DNA of 64,000 nucleotides from Methyloligella sp. (GTDB lineage Bacteria; Pseudomonadota; Alphaproteobacteria; Rhizobiales; HXMU1428-3): contig BQJJ01000003.1 in assembly GCA_021604645.1 (NCBI GenBank), positions 240,551 to 304,550 on the forward strand, given 5' to 3'. Position 1 is the first letter of the stretch; every line of letters begins with the position of its first letter. The notes under the pieces are model-generated. The model searched no databases. It saw only the letters and a list, made by a program, of their open reading frames with translations, and was not told the origin of the DNA. Below are positions 25,041-34,121 of the stretch, piece after piece. The position numbers and the translations under genes were made by a program.

Positions 25041-25625
25041 TTATTGGATCATAATCTTAGGAAATCTATGTTTTCCTTCAGCACCTTCGACAAGGTCACT
25101 GCCACCAATTGGGCGATCGAATTCCTTTTCTGGTGGAGAGGCTAATTCATTCATGTCTGTTTCCCATACGGTCCCTGATATTGCGCCATTTTCTTCTCTT
25201 TTGAGGCGATAATAAACACCATTCCAGAAATTAATGCCGTATTCTTTTTCGTTTTTATGAATAAAAAGCAGCGCATATTCCAAATCTTGCAAATCAGATT
25301 TAGAAATTCGATTTTTCGTTTTGTAAGGATAGCCAAGATGACAAAATGTTTGAGCTCCATCGATACATTTAAACGGGCGCATTGATAGGAAGTGCTCTGA
25401 AAACTTGCTGTCATCCCATTTGATTTCAAAGGAATGAGTTTTGTTTTCTTGTGGTGTTAAGATAATTTTTGCAACTTCAAGCTTTGATCCATCTTTACCG
25501 ATAAGTGTGATCGTTTTCTCTATCGTATTAGCATGGACTGGTTGTAGAAGCAGGCTAAATGATATTGCAAGTATGCTTGCTAAATAGGTTATAAAACCTT
25601 TTTTGACTTTTGGTTCTCTAATCAT
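25041..25625 (-). CDS. Hypothetical secreted protein
   Basis: 194 residues. A basic N-terminus and hydrophobic core (YLASILAISFSLLLQPVHA) form a signal peptide with cleavage after VHA. Two cysteines (KCIDGAQTFCHLGYPY) could form a disulfide. The rest is mixed alpha/beta with KIILTPQENKTHSFEIKWDD. No family is recognised. It lies in the same orientation as the CXXCW-type protein gene upstream, 261 bases away, and could belong to the same periplasmic oxidation system, but nothing in the sequence proves it. Confidence 0.6.
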   Translation of the reverse strand: MIREPKVKKGFITYLASILAISFSLLLQPVHANTIEKTITLIGKDGSKLEVAKIILTPQENKTHSFEIKWDDSKFSEHFLSMRPFKCIDGAQTFCHLGYPYKTKNRISKSDLQDLEYALLFIHKNEKEYGINFWNGVYYRLKREENGAISGTVWETDMNELASPPEKEFDRPIGGSDLVEGAEGKHRFPKIMIQ

Positions 25626-25886
25626 GCGTTCTCCCCTTTTGCATCTTACATAGTAGCTTCAAAATTTGTTCATTTTGTTGTTGTGTCATTTGTGAGGCCT
25701 ACTATTTGGTAGGGAGTTTAGGCAGCTCTTAATGAAGCGTCTATATGATTTCTTCTGATTGTCAGGAATTTAGATATAAAGTTTAATGAATATAAGATGT
25801 TCTCACGTTTTTGTGATCTGACTTCGCATTTTGCGGGTAAATATTCATTGTTTTGTACAGTTGATTTTTTTTACAGAATAGATGTT

Positions 25887-26522
25887 TTAATCGTCAATCT
25901 CGAGTGGAACTGGTGTGGAATTTTCTACAGGATGACCAGCTTCGACCCATTCATCCGTGCCTTCAGGGAACCAGAGAATATTCGAGTAGCCCCAATTTGA
26001 GGCTCTGCGAACAGCGTTCCATGCCATCCAGCAATCTGCTGTGCAATACATGACGATCTTGAGGGCTTTATTTCCTTTGGTTAGCTTTTCGAGATTGCTT
26101 TTGTAGTATTTTTTCATTTCTGGAGTGAGCGTGCCGGTGCCGACATCTGCGAGCCAGGTACTGCCTGGAATATTCTGTCTGGGTTTTGCTATGCGCCATA
26201 TACCGTCGAGGGGATCTGGTCCTGTACCTGTGTGGGCCATGACATCAAGGAACAGTGCTGTTTTATTTGTAAAATGAGTATGGACTTCTTTTACGTTAAT
26301 GCGCTTGCCACCTGGGACTGAGTTTGGAAGAGCTGCTCTATAGTAAGATGTTCTTAATCCTGTTTTTGAGTCAATGTGTTTGTATCTTTTTTGAATTGCT
26401 TCAAGCTGTTTTTTTACTGTTGATGTTTCTTGTTGTTCTTTAGCATAATTTTTTACTGAGAGAGTGGTTAAGGAAAATATAGCCATAAGGATAGGAAATA
26501 AGAATTTTGCATTTCTTCTCAT
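25887..26522 (-). CDS. PQQ-dependent catabolism-associated CXXCW-motif protein (rhodanese-like)
   Basis: 211 residues with a signal peptide (MRRNAKFLFPILMAIFSLTT). The C-terminal half has the family hallmark IVMYCTADCWMAWNAVRRA, followed by WGYSNILWFPEGTDEWVEAG, in a rhodanese-like fold. Proteins of this family occur next to PQQ-dependent alcohol dehydrogenase and cytochrome genes and are periplasmic; their exact role is not known. Here the gene is divergent from an ABC importer operon, and the PQQ cluster lies 8 kb away, which fits a shared pathway. Confidence 0.85.
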   Translation of the reverse strand: MRRNAKFLFPILMAIFSLTTLSVKNYAKEQQETSTVKKQLEAIQKRYKHIDSKTGLRTSYYRAALPNSVPGGKRINVKEVHTHFTNKTALFLDVMAHTGTGPDPLDGIWRIAKPRQNIPGSTWLADVGTGTLTPEMKKYYKSNLEKLTKGNKALKIVMYCTADCWMAWNAVRRASNWGYSNILWFPEGTDEWVEAGHPVENSTPVPLEIDD

Positions 26523-26651
26523 AATATTCTCATTCTCTTTAGGTTAGTTTTATTCTCGATATCCTATATTTAGTTTATCAGATTAAGCTAGAGAGCATAG
26601 GCACAAAATTGTGAGTGGGCTCATAAGTTTGTATAGTTTTTTGACCATCTT

Positions 26652-27767
26652 ATGGAAATGGACGTTTTGTTTATGAATAATTTAATGTCTCCTGTAAGGA
26701 TTGTTTTTCGTGTTGTTTGTCTCCCTAAACTTATTGTTTTCCTTACAGTTTTTTCTTCATTTTTTAGCACAGCGCTATTTGGTTCCTCACTTTTGAGTTC
26801 CTCTGTGGCATCTGCTGCTGAGGTTCGTGTTGCTGCCTTGCAATTTGGTACGGTGAACTGGGTGCTGGATGTGATTAAGCTTCGTAAGCTTGATGAGAAA
26901 TATTCGTTTAAGATGAAGGTTATTCCGCTAGCGAGTACGAATGGTGGGAAAATTGCATTACAGGGTGGCTCTGCTGAGATCGTGACTAGTGATTGGACTT
27001 GGGTTTCTCGTCGCCGGGCTGAAAAGGCGGATTTTGCGCTTGTTCCTTATAGCTCTGCTGTTGGGCATCTGATGGTTGCTGCCAATTCAGATATTAAAAC
27101 ACTCGACGACTTGCGTGGGAAAAAAATTGCTGTTGCGGGTGGGCCATTGGATAAGAGCTGGTTGTTCTTAAGAGCCTATGCGAAAAAGAAACACGGTTTT
27201 GATTTGGCTGACGTTGCAACGCCTGTTTATGGCGCACCGCCGTTACTCACTCAAAAGATGATCCGCGGTGAATTTGATGCGGTTTTGAATTTTTGGCATT
27301 TCAGCGCACGGCTTAAAGCGAAGGGGTTTCGCTCCCTACTTTCTGTTGGTGATGTGATGGTTGAACTTGGGGCGTCTGGTCCGACAGTTGCTATCGGGTT
27401 TACTTTTTCAGAAGGGTGGGCCAAAAAAAATAAAAAACAACTAAAAGGCTTTTTATCAGCGGCCAAAGAAGCTGTTACCATTCTTGATAAAGAAGATGCT
27501 GTTTGGAATGATATACGCCCTCGAATGAAAGCCGAAGATGAGGCGACTTTTTTAGCTTTGCGTCGTTCATTTCGTGATGGTGTTTTACGCCGCCCTTTAA
27601 TTGTTGAGCAAGCTGATGTGCAGCGGCTTTATACTGTTTTAGCGAAACTTGGTGGGACGAAACTGCTTGGGCGCTCAAAAGAATTGAGCCCCGGGACGTT
27701 TTGGTTGCTTGGCGATATTTCTCAACCAGTGAACTTGAATATGAGAGAAGCGGAAAAGGTGAATTAG
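26652..27767 (+). CDS. ABC transporter substrate-binding protein (NitT/TauT-type)
   Basis: 371 residues including a long N-terminal signal region (VFLTVFSSFFSTALFGSSLLS, cleavage near ASAAEVRV). The mature part has the two-lobe NMT1/SsuA-like pattern: VAALQFGTVNWVLDVIK, SADIV-like EIVTSDWTWVSRR, LRGKKIAVAGGPLDKSW and FDAVLNFWHFSARLKAKG. It would capture a small organic ligand in the periplasm for the permease/ATPase encoded just downstream. An internal ATG at 26673 is an alternative start. Similar binding proteins are found next to PQQ-linked oxidation genes. The ligand is unknown. Confidence 0.85.
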   Translation: MEMDVLFMNNLMSPVRIVFRVVCLPKLIVFLTVFSSFFSTALFGSSLLSSSVASAAEVRVAALQFGTVNWVLDVIKLRKLDEKYSFKMKVIPLASTNGGKIALQGGSAEIVTSDWTWVSRRRAEKADFALVPYSSAVGHLMVAANSDIKTLDDLRGKKIAVAGGPLDKSWLFLRAYAKKKHGFDLADVATPVYGAPPLLTQKMIRGEFDAVLNFWHFSARLKAKGFRSLLSVGDVMVELGASGPTVAIGFTFSEGWAKKNKKQLKGFLSAAKEAVTILDKEDAVWNDIRPRMKAEDEATFLALRRSFRDGVLRRPLIVEQADVQRLYTVLAKLGGTKLLGRSKELSPGTFWLLGDISQPVNLNMREAEKVN

Positions 27768-27770
27768 CAA

Positions 27771-28517
27771 ATGAGGTTTCTCTATCCCCTTTTTTCTATC
27801 GTTGGATTTATAGTGCTTTGGGCGGGGGCCGCTTATGTTATTGCTGACCCGTTATTGCCTGGACCAGTTGAGGTTTGTTCCGCAATTTTACGAGAAATTC
27901 GCACTGGTGCACTCTGGCACCATTTGTTTGTTACGCTTTGGCGGGTTTTGGCGAGCTTTATTATGGCAATGGCAATCGGGATTGCGATTGGTTTGGCGAT
28001 GGGGCGTAGCCATATGATCAATGGGTTGTTTGATCCTTGGTTGGTGTTTTTCTTAAATATCCCTGCGCTTGTGGTTATTTTCCTTTGTTACATTTGGGGT
28101 GGTTTAACTGAAGCGGCTGCTATTATTGCTGTGGTGATTAATAAGGTGCCGAATGTTGCGGTGATGCTGCGTGAGGGAACGCGTTCATTAAATTATGAGC
28201 TTGAGGAAATGGGGCAAAGTTTTCGGTATACGCGTTTGCAAACGTTTCAGCATATTATCTTGCCGCAATTACAGCCGTTTATTGTGGCAGCTGGGCGCTC
28301 TGGGCTTTCACTGATTTGGAAAATTGTTCTGGTGGTTGAATTTATTGGTCGCTCTGACGGGGTTGGTTTTCAACTTCATACATATTTTCAATTATTTGAT
28401 GTGGCTGGTATATTTGCTTATTCACTTGCCTTTATCGCAGTGATGCTTTTGATAGAAATTTTAATTGTTCAACCTTGGGAGCGTTATGCAACACGTTGGC
28501 GTGCAGAGCCTGCTTAA
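27771..28517 (+). CDS. ABC transporter permease (NitT/TauT-type)
   Basis: A 248-residue inner-membrane permease with six hydrophobic segments. The cytoplasmic EAA loop contacting the ATPase is about residues 130-165 (REGTRSLNYELEEMGQSF). RBS AAAAGGTG lies upstream. It starts three bases after the binding-protein stop and overlaps the ATPase gene by 32 bases, so the three genes form a tight operon. Confidence 0.92.
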   Translation: MRFLYPLFSIVGFIVLWAGAAYVIADPLLPGPVEVCSAILREIRTGALWHHLFVTLWRVLASFIMAMAIGIAIGLAMGRSHMINGLFDPWLVFFLNIPALVVIFLCYIWGGLTEAAAIIAVVINKVPNVAVMLREGTRSLNYELEEMGQSFRYTRLQTFQHIILPQLQPFIVAAGRSGLSLIWKIVLVVEFIGRSDGVGFQLHTYFQLFDVAGIFAYSLAFIAVMLLIEILIVQPWERYATRWRAEPA

Positions 28518-29223
28518 GGTTCATATAAAAAACAAAACTTATTTGGGTGCGAATGGAGCTGAAACTCAGGCTTTGAAAGACGCTCAACTTACTTTGACGG
28601 AAAACAGCTTTACTGTGTTTTTTGGTCCGTCTGGTTGTGGGAAGTCTACCTTGCTTCGTATCCTGGCCGGATTGGATACTGACTATGAGGGGAGTGTTGA
28701 TTGGGTTCGCCCTCCAAAAGTTGGTATGGTATTTCAGGAGCCACGGCTTTTGCCATGGCGAACTGTTCAAGAAAATATTTTATTAAGCGCGGATCCGACT
28801 TTTACTGATCATGAGTTTAGGCAGCTTGTTGATGTTGTTGGTCTGACTGACATGCTATCGCATTTTCCCAGTGAGTTGTCTCTTGGTCTGTCGCGACGTG
28901 TAGCTATTGCTCGAGCCTTTGCTTCAAAACCTAATCTCCTGCTTCTTGATGAGCCTTTTGTGTCGTTAGATGCGCCCACTGCTGCGCGTTTGCGCCAGTT
29001 GGTTCGAACGCTTTGGGTTGATAACCCGATTACGGCAGTGATGGTAACTCATGACATGCGTGAAGCGGTTGAGCTTGGTGAAGATGTTTTGTTATTTACT
29101 CCGCGCCCTGGATCTATTCATGAGCGGTTGAAGGTTTTACCAACGGACCGGGCTAATGAGGCTTCAATAGAGGCGAAGCGAGCTGAGGTGAAATCACTTT
29201 ATCCGCATTTGTTTGAAGAATAG
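28486..29223 (+). CDS. ABC transporter ATP-binding protein (NitT/TauT-type)
   Basis: A 245-residue ATPase: Walker A GPSGCGKST, Q-loop FQEPRLLPW, a signature variant LSLGLSRR in place of LSGGxxQR, Walker B LLLLDEPF and the switch histidine in MVTHDMREA. Start chosen at 28486 (MQHVGVQSLL), with GGGAG six bases upstream; a TTG at 28465 would add seven residues. The signature carries Leu for the usual second Gly (LSLGLSRR), a modest deviation. It energises the adjacent permease. Confidence 0.9.
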   Translation: MQHVGVQSLLKVHIKNKTYLGANGAETQALKDAQLTLTENSFTVFFGPSGCGKSTLLRILAGLDTDYEGSVDWVRPPKVGMVFQEPRLLPWRTVQENILLSADPTFTDHEFRQLVDVVGLTDMLSHFPSELSLGLSRRVAIARAFASKPNLLLLDEPFVSLDAPTAARLRQLVRTLWVDNPITAVMVTHDMREAVELGEDVLLFTPRPGSIHERLKVLPTDRANEASIEAKRAEVKSLYPHLFEE

Positions 29224-29328
29224 GGATGATGTCCTTGGCTTCTGACCTGTTTTATGGGGCTTATATGTGCTGTACTCTTTTTTATTTGAAGCTGATAATT
29301 GCTCAGCTTATTTAAGAAAGTTTGCGAT

Positions 29329-29763
29329 ATGAACAAAAAAGCAAATAAAACTCAACCGACAAAACTATCTCCTAAAAAATATATTTCTGGATTAGAGCAT
29401 CCTAAACGTCGAGAAGATGGGCTTGCACTCTTAGAGCTTTTTAACAATGTTACGGGGCTTGATCCGGTGATGTGGGGGGAGAGTATTATTGGATATGGGC
29501 GCTATTATTATAAATATGATAGTGGCAGAGAAGGGGAGTTTTTGATGACTGGCTTTAGTCCGCGCAAGTCAGCTCTTTCTTTGTATATTATGCCGGGCTA
29601 TCGGGATATGTCGGAGCCTCTTAGTAGACTTGGAAAGCATAAACTTGGGAAAGCTTGCCTTTATATTAACAAGCTTGATGATGTGGATGTGAATGTGTTG
29701 GAGGAGATTATTCTCCAAGGTGTTGAGTATATGCGTTCTCATTATCAAACTTGGAATAAATGA
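29329..29763 (+). CDS. DUF1801-domain protein
   Basis: About 144 residues with the DUF1801 (YdhG-like) pattern: GESIIGYGRYYYKYDSGREG, FSPRKSALSLYIMPGY and KACLYINKLDDVD. This small fold is common in bacteria and its function is unknown. Start taken at the ATG at 29329; a TTG at 29299 would add ten residues. A stand-alone gene downstream of the ABC operon. Confidence 0.8.
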   Translation: MNKKANKTQPTKLSPKKYISGLEHPKRREDGLALLELFNNVTGLDPVMWGESIIGYGRYYYKYDSGREGEFLMTGFSPRKSALSLYIMPGYRDMSEPLSRLGKHKLGKACLYINKLDDVDVNVLEEIILQGVEYMRSHYQTWNK

Positions 29764-29794
29764 GTGATGAATATAGTCATTGATTGATTTTAAA

Positions 29795-30214
29795 TTATTT
29801 TGCTTTCTTCAAAGTGGCGCAGCCGGCAGTTGCGTCAATCCCTGCTTCAACGTAACAGGCTGCGATTTTTTCCTTAGATAAAATGCGGCCGTGATTATAA
29901 CCTCTGCTGCCTTTAGATACCCAAGTGAATGATTGATTGTCTGGGTAAATAACGCCCAAGAAATTAAATTTTCTTCCTGAGTATGTAACGTGACCTTTAA
30001 ACCGTCTGTCTTTTTGCTCAGTAATGTGGATGGTTTTGTTTCTTGTTTTATATCCCTTTTTCTCTGAGATGGTTTTATTCCCTCCGTCCCACGTTCCTAT
30101 CAGATTTGGAATATTCTCTTCTGCTTGAGCTTGGTTTAATGACATTTCGGTGAGAATAGCTGTAAAAATAAATGTTAGACATAAGTTAATAATTTTTGCT
30201 GTTTTTTTGTTCAT
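29795..30214 (-). CDS. Hypothetical secreted protein
   Basis: 139 residues with a signal peptide (KIINLCLTFIFTAILTEM, cleavage after AQA). The mature part starts with IPNLIGTWDGGNKTI and contains RRFKGHVTYSGRKFNFLGVI, a strand-rich lipocalin-like pattern common in small periplasmic proteins that modulate a ligand. Two cysteines sit near the C-terminus. No specific family is recognised. Confidence 0.6.
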   Translation of the reverse strand: MNKKTAKIINLCLTFIFTAILTEMSLNQAQAEENIPNLIGTWDGGNKTISEKKGYKTRNKTIHITEQKDRRFKGHVTYSGRKFNFLGVIYPDNQSFTWVSKGSRGYNHGRILSKEKIAACYVEAGIDATAGCATLKKAK

Positions 30215-30486
30215 AATTTTGACCTTTAACCACTATCAGACCATCTCATTCTATCACTGTTTTATTAGCTGGTTAGTGTTTCTCTTGTAATTTTAACGGT
30301 ATTTTAGGAGGGGGGCTTCTTAGCGTGATTGTAGATGTTTTTTTCAATCATTAAAAAAAAATACTAAGATGTCTATTTGGGATGTTTTTATTCGTCTGGT
30401 TATAGGTGCTAATTTTTCAAACGCTGTTTTACAAGAATTTGCAGTGGTTTGATTGTTTTAGCATGATTTAACAATGGAGACTTGAA

Positions 30487-30837
30487 ATGCAATATATGTG
30501 TTTGATTTATAAAACTGAGGGCAAGGGCCCGCAACCAGGAACGGATGAGTTCGCTGGATATATTCAGGCGTATCATGAGTTTTCTGCTCATATAAAAGAC
30601 AAAGGTGTTTTTTGCGCTGGGGATGCTTTGCAGCCAACGGTTACAGCGACCACTGTCACTACTCAGAATGGAAAAACGGAAACCATGGATGGGCCGTTTG
30701 CTGAGACGAAAGAGCAGCTTGGTGGTTATTATATTATTGATTGTGATGATTTGGATGATGCTTTGAAATATGCTGCTATGATCCCTTCTGCAAAGTATGG
30801 CCGAATTGAAGTTCGTCCGGTTATGATTTTTGATTGA
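30487..30837 (+). CDS. YCII-related (DGPF-domain) protein
   Basis: A 116-residue dimeric alpha/beta-barrel protein with the DGPFAETKEQLGGYYIID signature. RBS GGAGA lies seven bases upstream. Such genes are almost always next to an ECF-type sigma factor with a long C-terminal extension, as here (12 bases downstream). The role is unknown; it probably acts with the sigma factor. Confidence 0.92.
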   Translation: MQYMCLIYKTEGKGPQPGTDEFAGYIQAYHEFSAHIKDKGVFCAGDALQPTVTATTVTTQNGKTETMDGPFAETKEQLGGYYIIDCDDLDDALKYAAMIPSAKYGRIEVRPVMIFD

Positions 30838-30849
30838 GGGTAAGTTGGA

Positions 30850-32112
30850 ATGGAGCCTCTTTATACGCTTGAGCAAGTGATTGAAAAAACTGTTCGGGAG
30901 GAATGGGGGCGCCTTCTTGCTTCTTTGATGAAAACCCTCGGAGATTTACAGCTTGCTGAAGATAGTTTGCAAGATGCAATTGAGGTGGCACTTATGCATT
31001 GGAGTGAAAAGGGGCTGCCTCGATCTCCCTCCGCATGGCTAATAACAACAGCTCGCCGCAAAGCGATTGATCGTGTGCGGCGGGCTCAGAATTTTGATCT
31101 TAAACAATCTCAAATTTCTTATTTAACTGAGCTTGAACAATTGTGCTCGGTTGAGCATGAGGAAGAAGAAGCCGGTCATTTTCAGGATAAGCGTCTTGAG
31201 TTGATTTTTACTTGTTGTCATCCAGCGCTTGAAGAAAAAACAAAAATAGCGCTGACACTTCGCACGCTTGGTGGGTTGTCAGTTGAAGAAATTGCGCATG
31301 CTTTTTTGGATAAGCCAACTGCCATGGCGCAGCGATTGGTTCGGGCTAAGAAAAAGATTAAACTCACGGCTATTCCTTATAAAATTCCTGGTTTTGAGGA
31401 TTTGCCAGAGCGTTTGTCTTCTGTGTTAAGTGTTATTTATCTCATTTTTAATGAAGGCTATTCAGCTTCAAGTGGTTCCTCTCTTATTAAAGTTGATTTG
31501 TTTCAAGAGGCCATTCGGCTCGGGCGCATTGTTAAAGAATTGTTGCCATGTGATGCAGAGGTTGCGGGTCTTTTGGCGTTGATGTTGTTGCATTTTTCGA
31601 GATCACGGGCTCGCCTTTCAGCTGAAGGAGAATTAATTGCTCTTGAAGATCAAAATAGAGATTTGTGGGATAAAGCTTATATTCGCGAGGGTGTTGGCCT
31701 TTTAAAGGAGACTTTATCTCTTGGTCGCATAGGGCCCTATCAATTGCAGGCTGCTATTAGTGCTTTGCATGTTGAGGCATCTTCTTGGGAAGAAACTGAT
31801 TGGGCGCAGATAGTTGCGCTTTATGATTTGTTATATGCGGTACAACCGTCATCTGTTGTGCGGATTAATCAAGCTGTTGCTGTTTCTTATTCTCAAGATG
31901 CCCGAGCAGGGTTGGCAATTCTTGATGGGATTGAACTCATTAATGGGCTTGAGACTTACCAACCTTTTTATATTGCGAAAGCAGATCTTATGCGCCGAGT
32001 TTCTGAAATTGAGACAGCAAGTGAGCTTTTAGAGCACGCGCTTACTTTGACGAAGGTTGAAGTAGAGCGAGTTTTTATCAATAAAAGATTATCTGCTTTA
32101 AAGCTTGAATGA
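30850..32112 (+). CDS. ECF sigma factor with TPR-like C-terminal extension (ECF42-like)
   Basis: A 420-residue RNA polymerase sigma factor. Region 2 includes LQLAEDSLQDAIEVALMHW and WLITTARRKAIDRVRR. Region 4 (about 130-180) includes LTLRTLGGLSVEEIAHAFL. The long C-terminal half starts with IYLIFNEGYSASSG and has helical repeats; in this group the extension replaces a classical anti-sigma factor in control. It follows the DGPF-domain gene by 12 bases, the standard partner. Targets are unknown. Confidence 0.92.
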   Translation: MEPLYTLEQVIEKTVREEWGRLLASLMKTLGDLQLAEDSLQDAIEVALMHWSEKGLPRSPSAWLITTARRKAIDRVRRAQNFDLKQSQISYLTELEQLCSVEHEEEEAGHFQDKRLELIFTCCHPALEEKTKIALTLRTLGGLSVEEIAHAFLDKPTAMAQRLVRAKKKIKLTAIPYKIPGFEDLPERLSSVLSVIYLIFNEGYSASSGSSLIKVDLFQEAIRLGRIVKELLPCDAEVAGLLALMLLHFSRSRARLSAEGELIALEDQNRDLWDKAYIREGVGLLKETLSLGRIGPYQLQAAISALHVEASSWEETDWAQIVALYDLLYAVQPSSVVRINQAVAVSYSQDARAGLAILDGIELINGLETYQPFYIAKADLMRRVSEIETASELLEHALTLTKVEVERVFINKRLSALKLE

Positions 32113-32139
32113 AGTTGCTCAATTTTTCAATAGTTTAGC

Positions 32140-32739
32140 TTATTGATGATTTAGAGTTTTACCTGCTGCGGTTATGGCCGATGCTTTAATTGATTTTGCG
32201 ATTTCATCGGTTGTTTTTTTACTTTTGACTGCGCGTGCTACAGTGAGGCCTCCTATGAGAATGCTTAGCATTGTCCATGCTCTGGCGCGTTTTTCTTCAA
32301 GTGAGTTGCCCTCAAGCCCATCGGCTGCGAGGTTAATGATCTTGTTCATCATTTTTTCGTAAGTGGCTTGGGTTTCACTTGCTGCTCGCACAACTTCTGG
32401 TGAAAGTGTTGTCATGGCGCAGCCGCAGGCTAGGTCATTTTGGTGTTTCTGTCCTAAATAATATTCAGCAAATTCTTCAACCCAGTTCTTTCCGAACTTT
32501 TTCTGAAATTGGGGAATGCCTTCAATCACTTCATTTAACCCTGAAATAAGCGCTGCATCAAAAGCTCCGTCTTTAGAGCCGAAATGCGAATAAAATGCGC
32601 CTGATGTGACACCGGCTGCTTTTGCTATTCCATCTACCCCAACGCCAGCATAGCCGTTACTCCTGAAGTTTTGACTTGCTGCTACTAGGATTTTTTCTCT
32701 GGTTTGTTCTTTTTTGCTGGGCGGTTTTTCCACGGGCAT
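32140..32739 (-). CDS. TetR-family transcriptional regulator
   Basis: 199 residues. The N-terminal HTH is ASQNFRSNGYAGVGVDGIA with the recognition helix VTSGAFYSHFGSK. The C-terminal ligand domain includes CGCAMTTLSPEVVRA. It resembles regulators controlling small redox or dehydrogenase genes. It is divergent from a TAT-exported two-domain protein gene, and the 137 bases between hold three near-identical palindromes that should be its operators. Confidence 0.92.
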   Translation of the reverse strand: MPVEKPPSKKEQTREKILVAASQNFRSNGYAGVGVDGIAKAAGVTSGAFYSHFGSKDGAFDAALISGLNEVIEGIPQFQKKFGKNWVEEFAEYYLGQKHQNDLACGCAMTTLSPEVVRAASETQATYEKMMNKIINLAADGLEGNSLEEKRARAWTMLSILIGGLTVARAVKSKKTTDEIAKSIKASAITAAGKTLNHQ

Positions 32740-32748
32740 ACCTTTAGT

Positions 32749-32816
32749 TATAGCGATCGTTATATTTTCTTGACAAAATAACGATCGTTATATTACGTTT
32801 TATAACGATCACTATA
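32749..32816. promoter_or_regulatory. Three TetR-type operators between divergent genes
   Basis: Palindromes at 32749-32764 (TATAGCGATCGTTATA), 32778-32791 (ATAACGATCGTTAT, perfect) and 32801-32816 (TATAACGATCACTATA), with centres 28 and 24 bases apart. TTGACA at 32770-32775 lies between the first two, so binding would block transcription. Confidence 0.85.
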
Positions 32817-32876
32817 AAATACTCTGAATTGTCCTGCAAGTCTGCAGTGAAGTTTTAGGGAGATGGAGACTTTAAG

Positions 32877-33677
32877 ATGAAAAATACGATTGAAAATAAG
32901 TTTATGAAGAAATCTGAGGAGCTTAGCCGGCGTGACTTGTTTGGCTTTTTTGGTAAGGCTTCGGGGGCCGCAGTTTTGCTTTCAGCTGGAAAGGCTGGTG
33001 GTTTAATATCAAATGCAAGGGCAGCTGGTGCACCTGGAGAGGTTAATTTACCAAAAGCTTTTGTTTATACTGAGCTTCAAATTGATATGTCTTTTAAGAA
33101 GGTTCCATGGAGAGATTTGAATTCTTTGATTTCCTCGCAAGCTGGTTTGTTGGATAAAACGTGGTTTGCTGGAGTTGGTAACAATTCTGTTGGCGGGATT
33201 TATAGTTTTCAGTCTGTTGAAGATGCCCAACGCTATTGCACGGTGTTTTTTCCTGATTTGGCTAAAAAATTAGGAGTGGCTCAAACGACCCGAATTTTTG
33301 ATGGAAGCGTTGTTAAAGATGCTAGTTTTGGTATGAATTCTCCTCATTTTGGTGTGGAACCTGAGCAGCGGCCAGGTGCTTTTGTTTATACTGAGGTTCA
33401 AGTGAATGTACCTTTTGATAGAGCTCCGTGGAAATCACGTAATCCAGTTTTAAAGCAGCAAAAAGGATTGATTTCGAAACTTTGGTTAAGTGGTTTGCAC
33501 ACTCATACGCTTGGGGGGATTGATGCTTTTGATACGATTGAGAATGCAAAAGAATTCGCCATTCATGTATTTCCTAAAACGGCAAAAAAACTCAATGCTG
33601 CATTTTACACACGTATTTTTGATGCGCAGGCTACGGAGTTAGCCAGTAGGGAGATGAAATCCCCTTATTATATATAA
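32877..33677 (+). CDS. TAT-exported protein with two tandem dimeric alpha/beta-barrel-like domains
   Basis: 266 residues. LSRRDLFGFFGKASGAAVLL is a twin-arginine signal ending near ARAAG. The mature part is an internal duplication: residues about 59-160 and 162-266 both run FVYTE-(L/V)-Q-(I/V), then APW or VPW, a G-GG-I segment, an A-(R/K)-(Y/F) helix and TRIFD. The pattern resembles YdhR/antibiotic-monooxygenase-like dimeric barrels, here fused into one chain. TAT export suggests cofactor binding before export, though no binding site is evident. The gene lies under the three TetR operators. Confidence 0.7.
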   Translation: MKNTIENKFMKKSEELSRRDLFGFFGKASGAAVLLSAGKAGGLISNARAAGAPGEVNLPKAFVYTELQIDMSFKKVPWRDLNSLISSQAGLLDKTWFAGVGNNSVGGIYSFQSVEDAQRYCTVFFPDLAKKLGVAQTTRIFDGSVVKDASFGMNSPHFGVEPEQRPGAFVYTEVQVNVPFDRAPWKSRNPVLKQQKGLISKLWLSGLHTHTLGGIDAFDTIENAKEFAIHVFPKTAKKLNAAFYTRIFDAQATELASREMKSPYYI

Positions 33678-33860
33678 ATCGCTGGATGTGACTGAAAAGG
33701 ATTTTTTCGTGTCATTAATTCAAGCTGCTTAGGCGCTGTTGTTTTGTTTTTTACTTTGAAAAGATGTTGATGAGTGATTTGAGGTTACTTGTCAGCATTT
33801 TTTTATGGATTTTGGGTTTATGATTAGCTGAACTTTTAAGATTCATAGTGGGGGGGATAA

Positions 33861-33936
33861 TGGCTCCTCAGGCCGGGCTCGAACCAGCGACCTAACGATT
33901 AACAGTCGTTTGCTCTACCAACTGAGCTACTGAGGA
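33861..33936 (-). tRNA. tRNA-Asn (anticodon GTT), CCA encoded
   Basis: On the minus strand the acceptor arms TCCTCAG/CTGAGGA pair perfectly. The anticodon loop is CTGTTAA within the stem ACGA/TCGT, the T-loop is GGTTCGAGCC, and the 3' CCA is encoded at 33863-33861. Confidence 0.97.
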
Positions 33937-34121
33937 CCAATGTGAATTTTCACTTACTTTCAAGAGTAGAAAGCAATGTGTGAAGCGCTTCTTTTACAAA
34001 GCTTTTCTCGATTTGCCAAGACAGAAATTTAAAAAAATCGAATATTTTTTGGTTTTCCAATCTTTTTTTATATAAATCAGTGCTTTGTATTTTTTCTTGG
34101 CTGTTGACTCTGTTGTTTTTT

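Noticed and set aside
26652-29223. Tungstate or molybdate transporter for the AOR
   Set aside because: The binding protein has the NitT/TauT organic-ligand pattern rather than the TupA/ModA pattern.
30409-30876. A 155-codon minus-strand frame over the YCII gene
   Set aside because: It is the shadow of a recognisable DGPF-domain protein, and its composition is unlike the neighbours.
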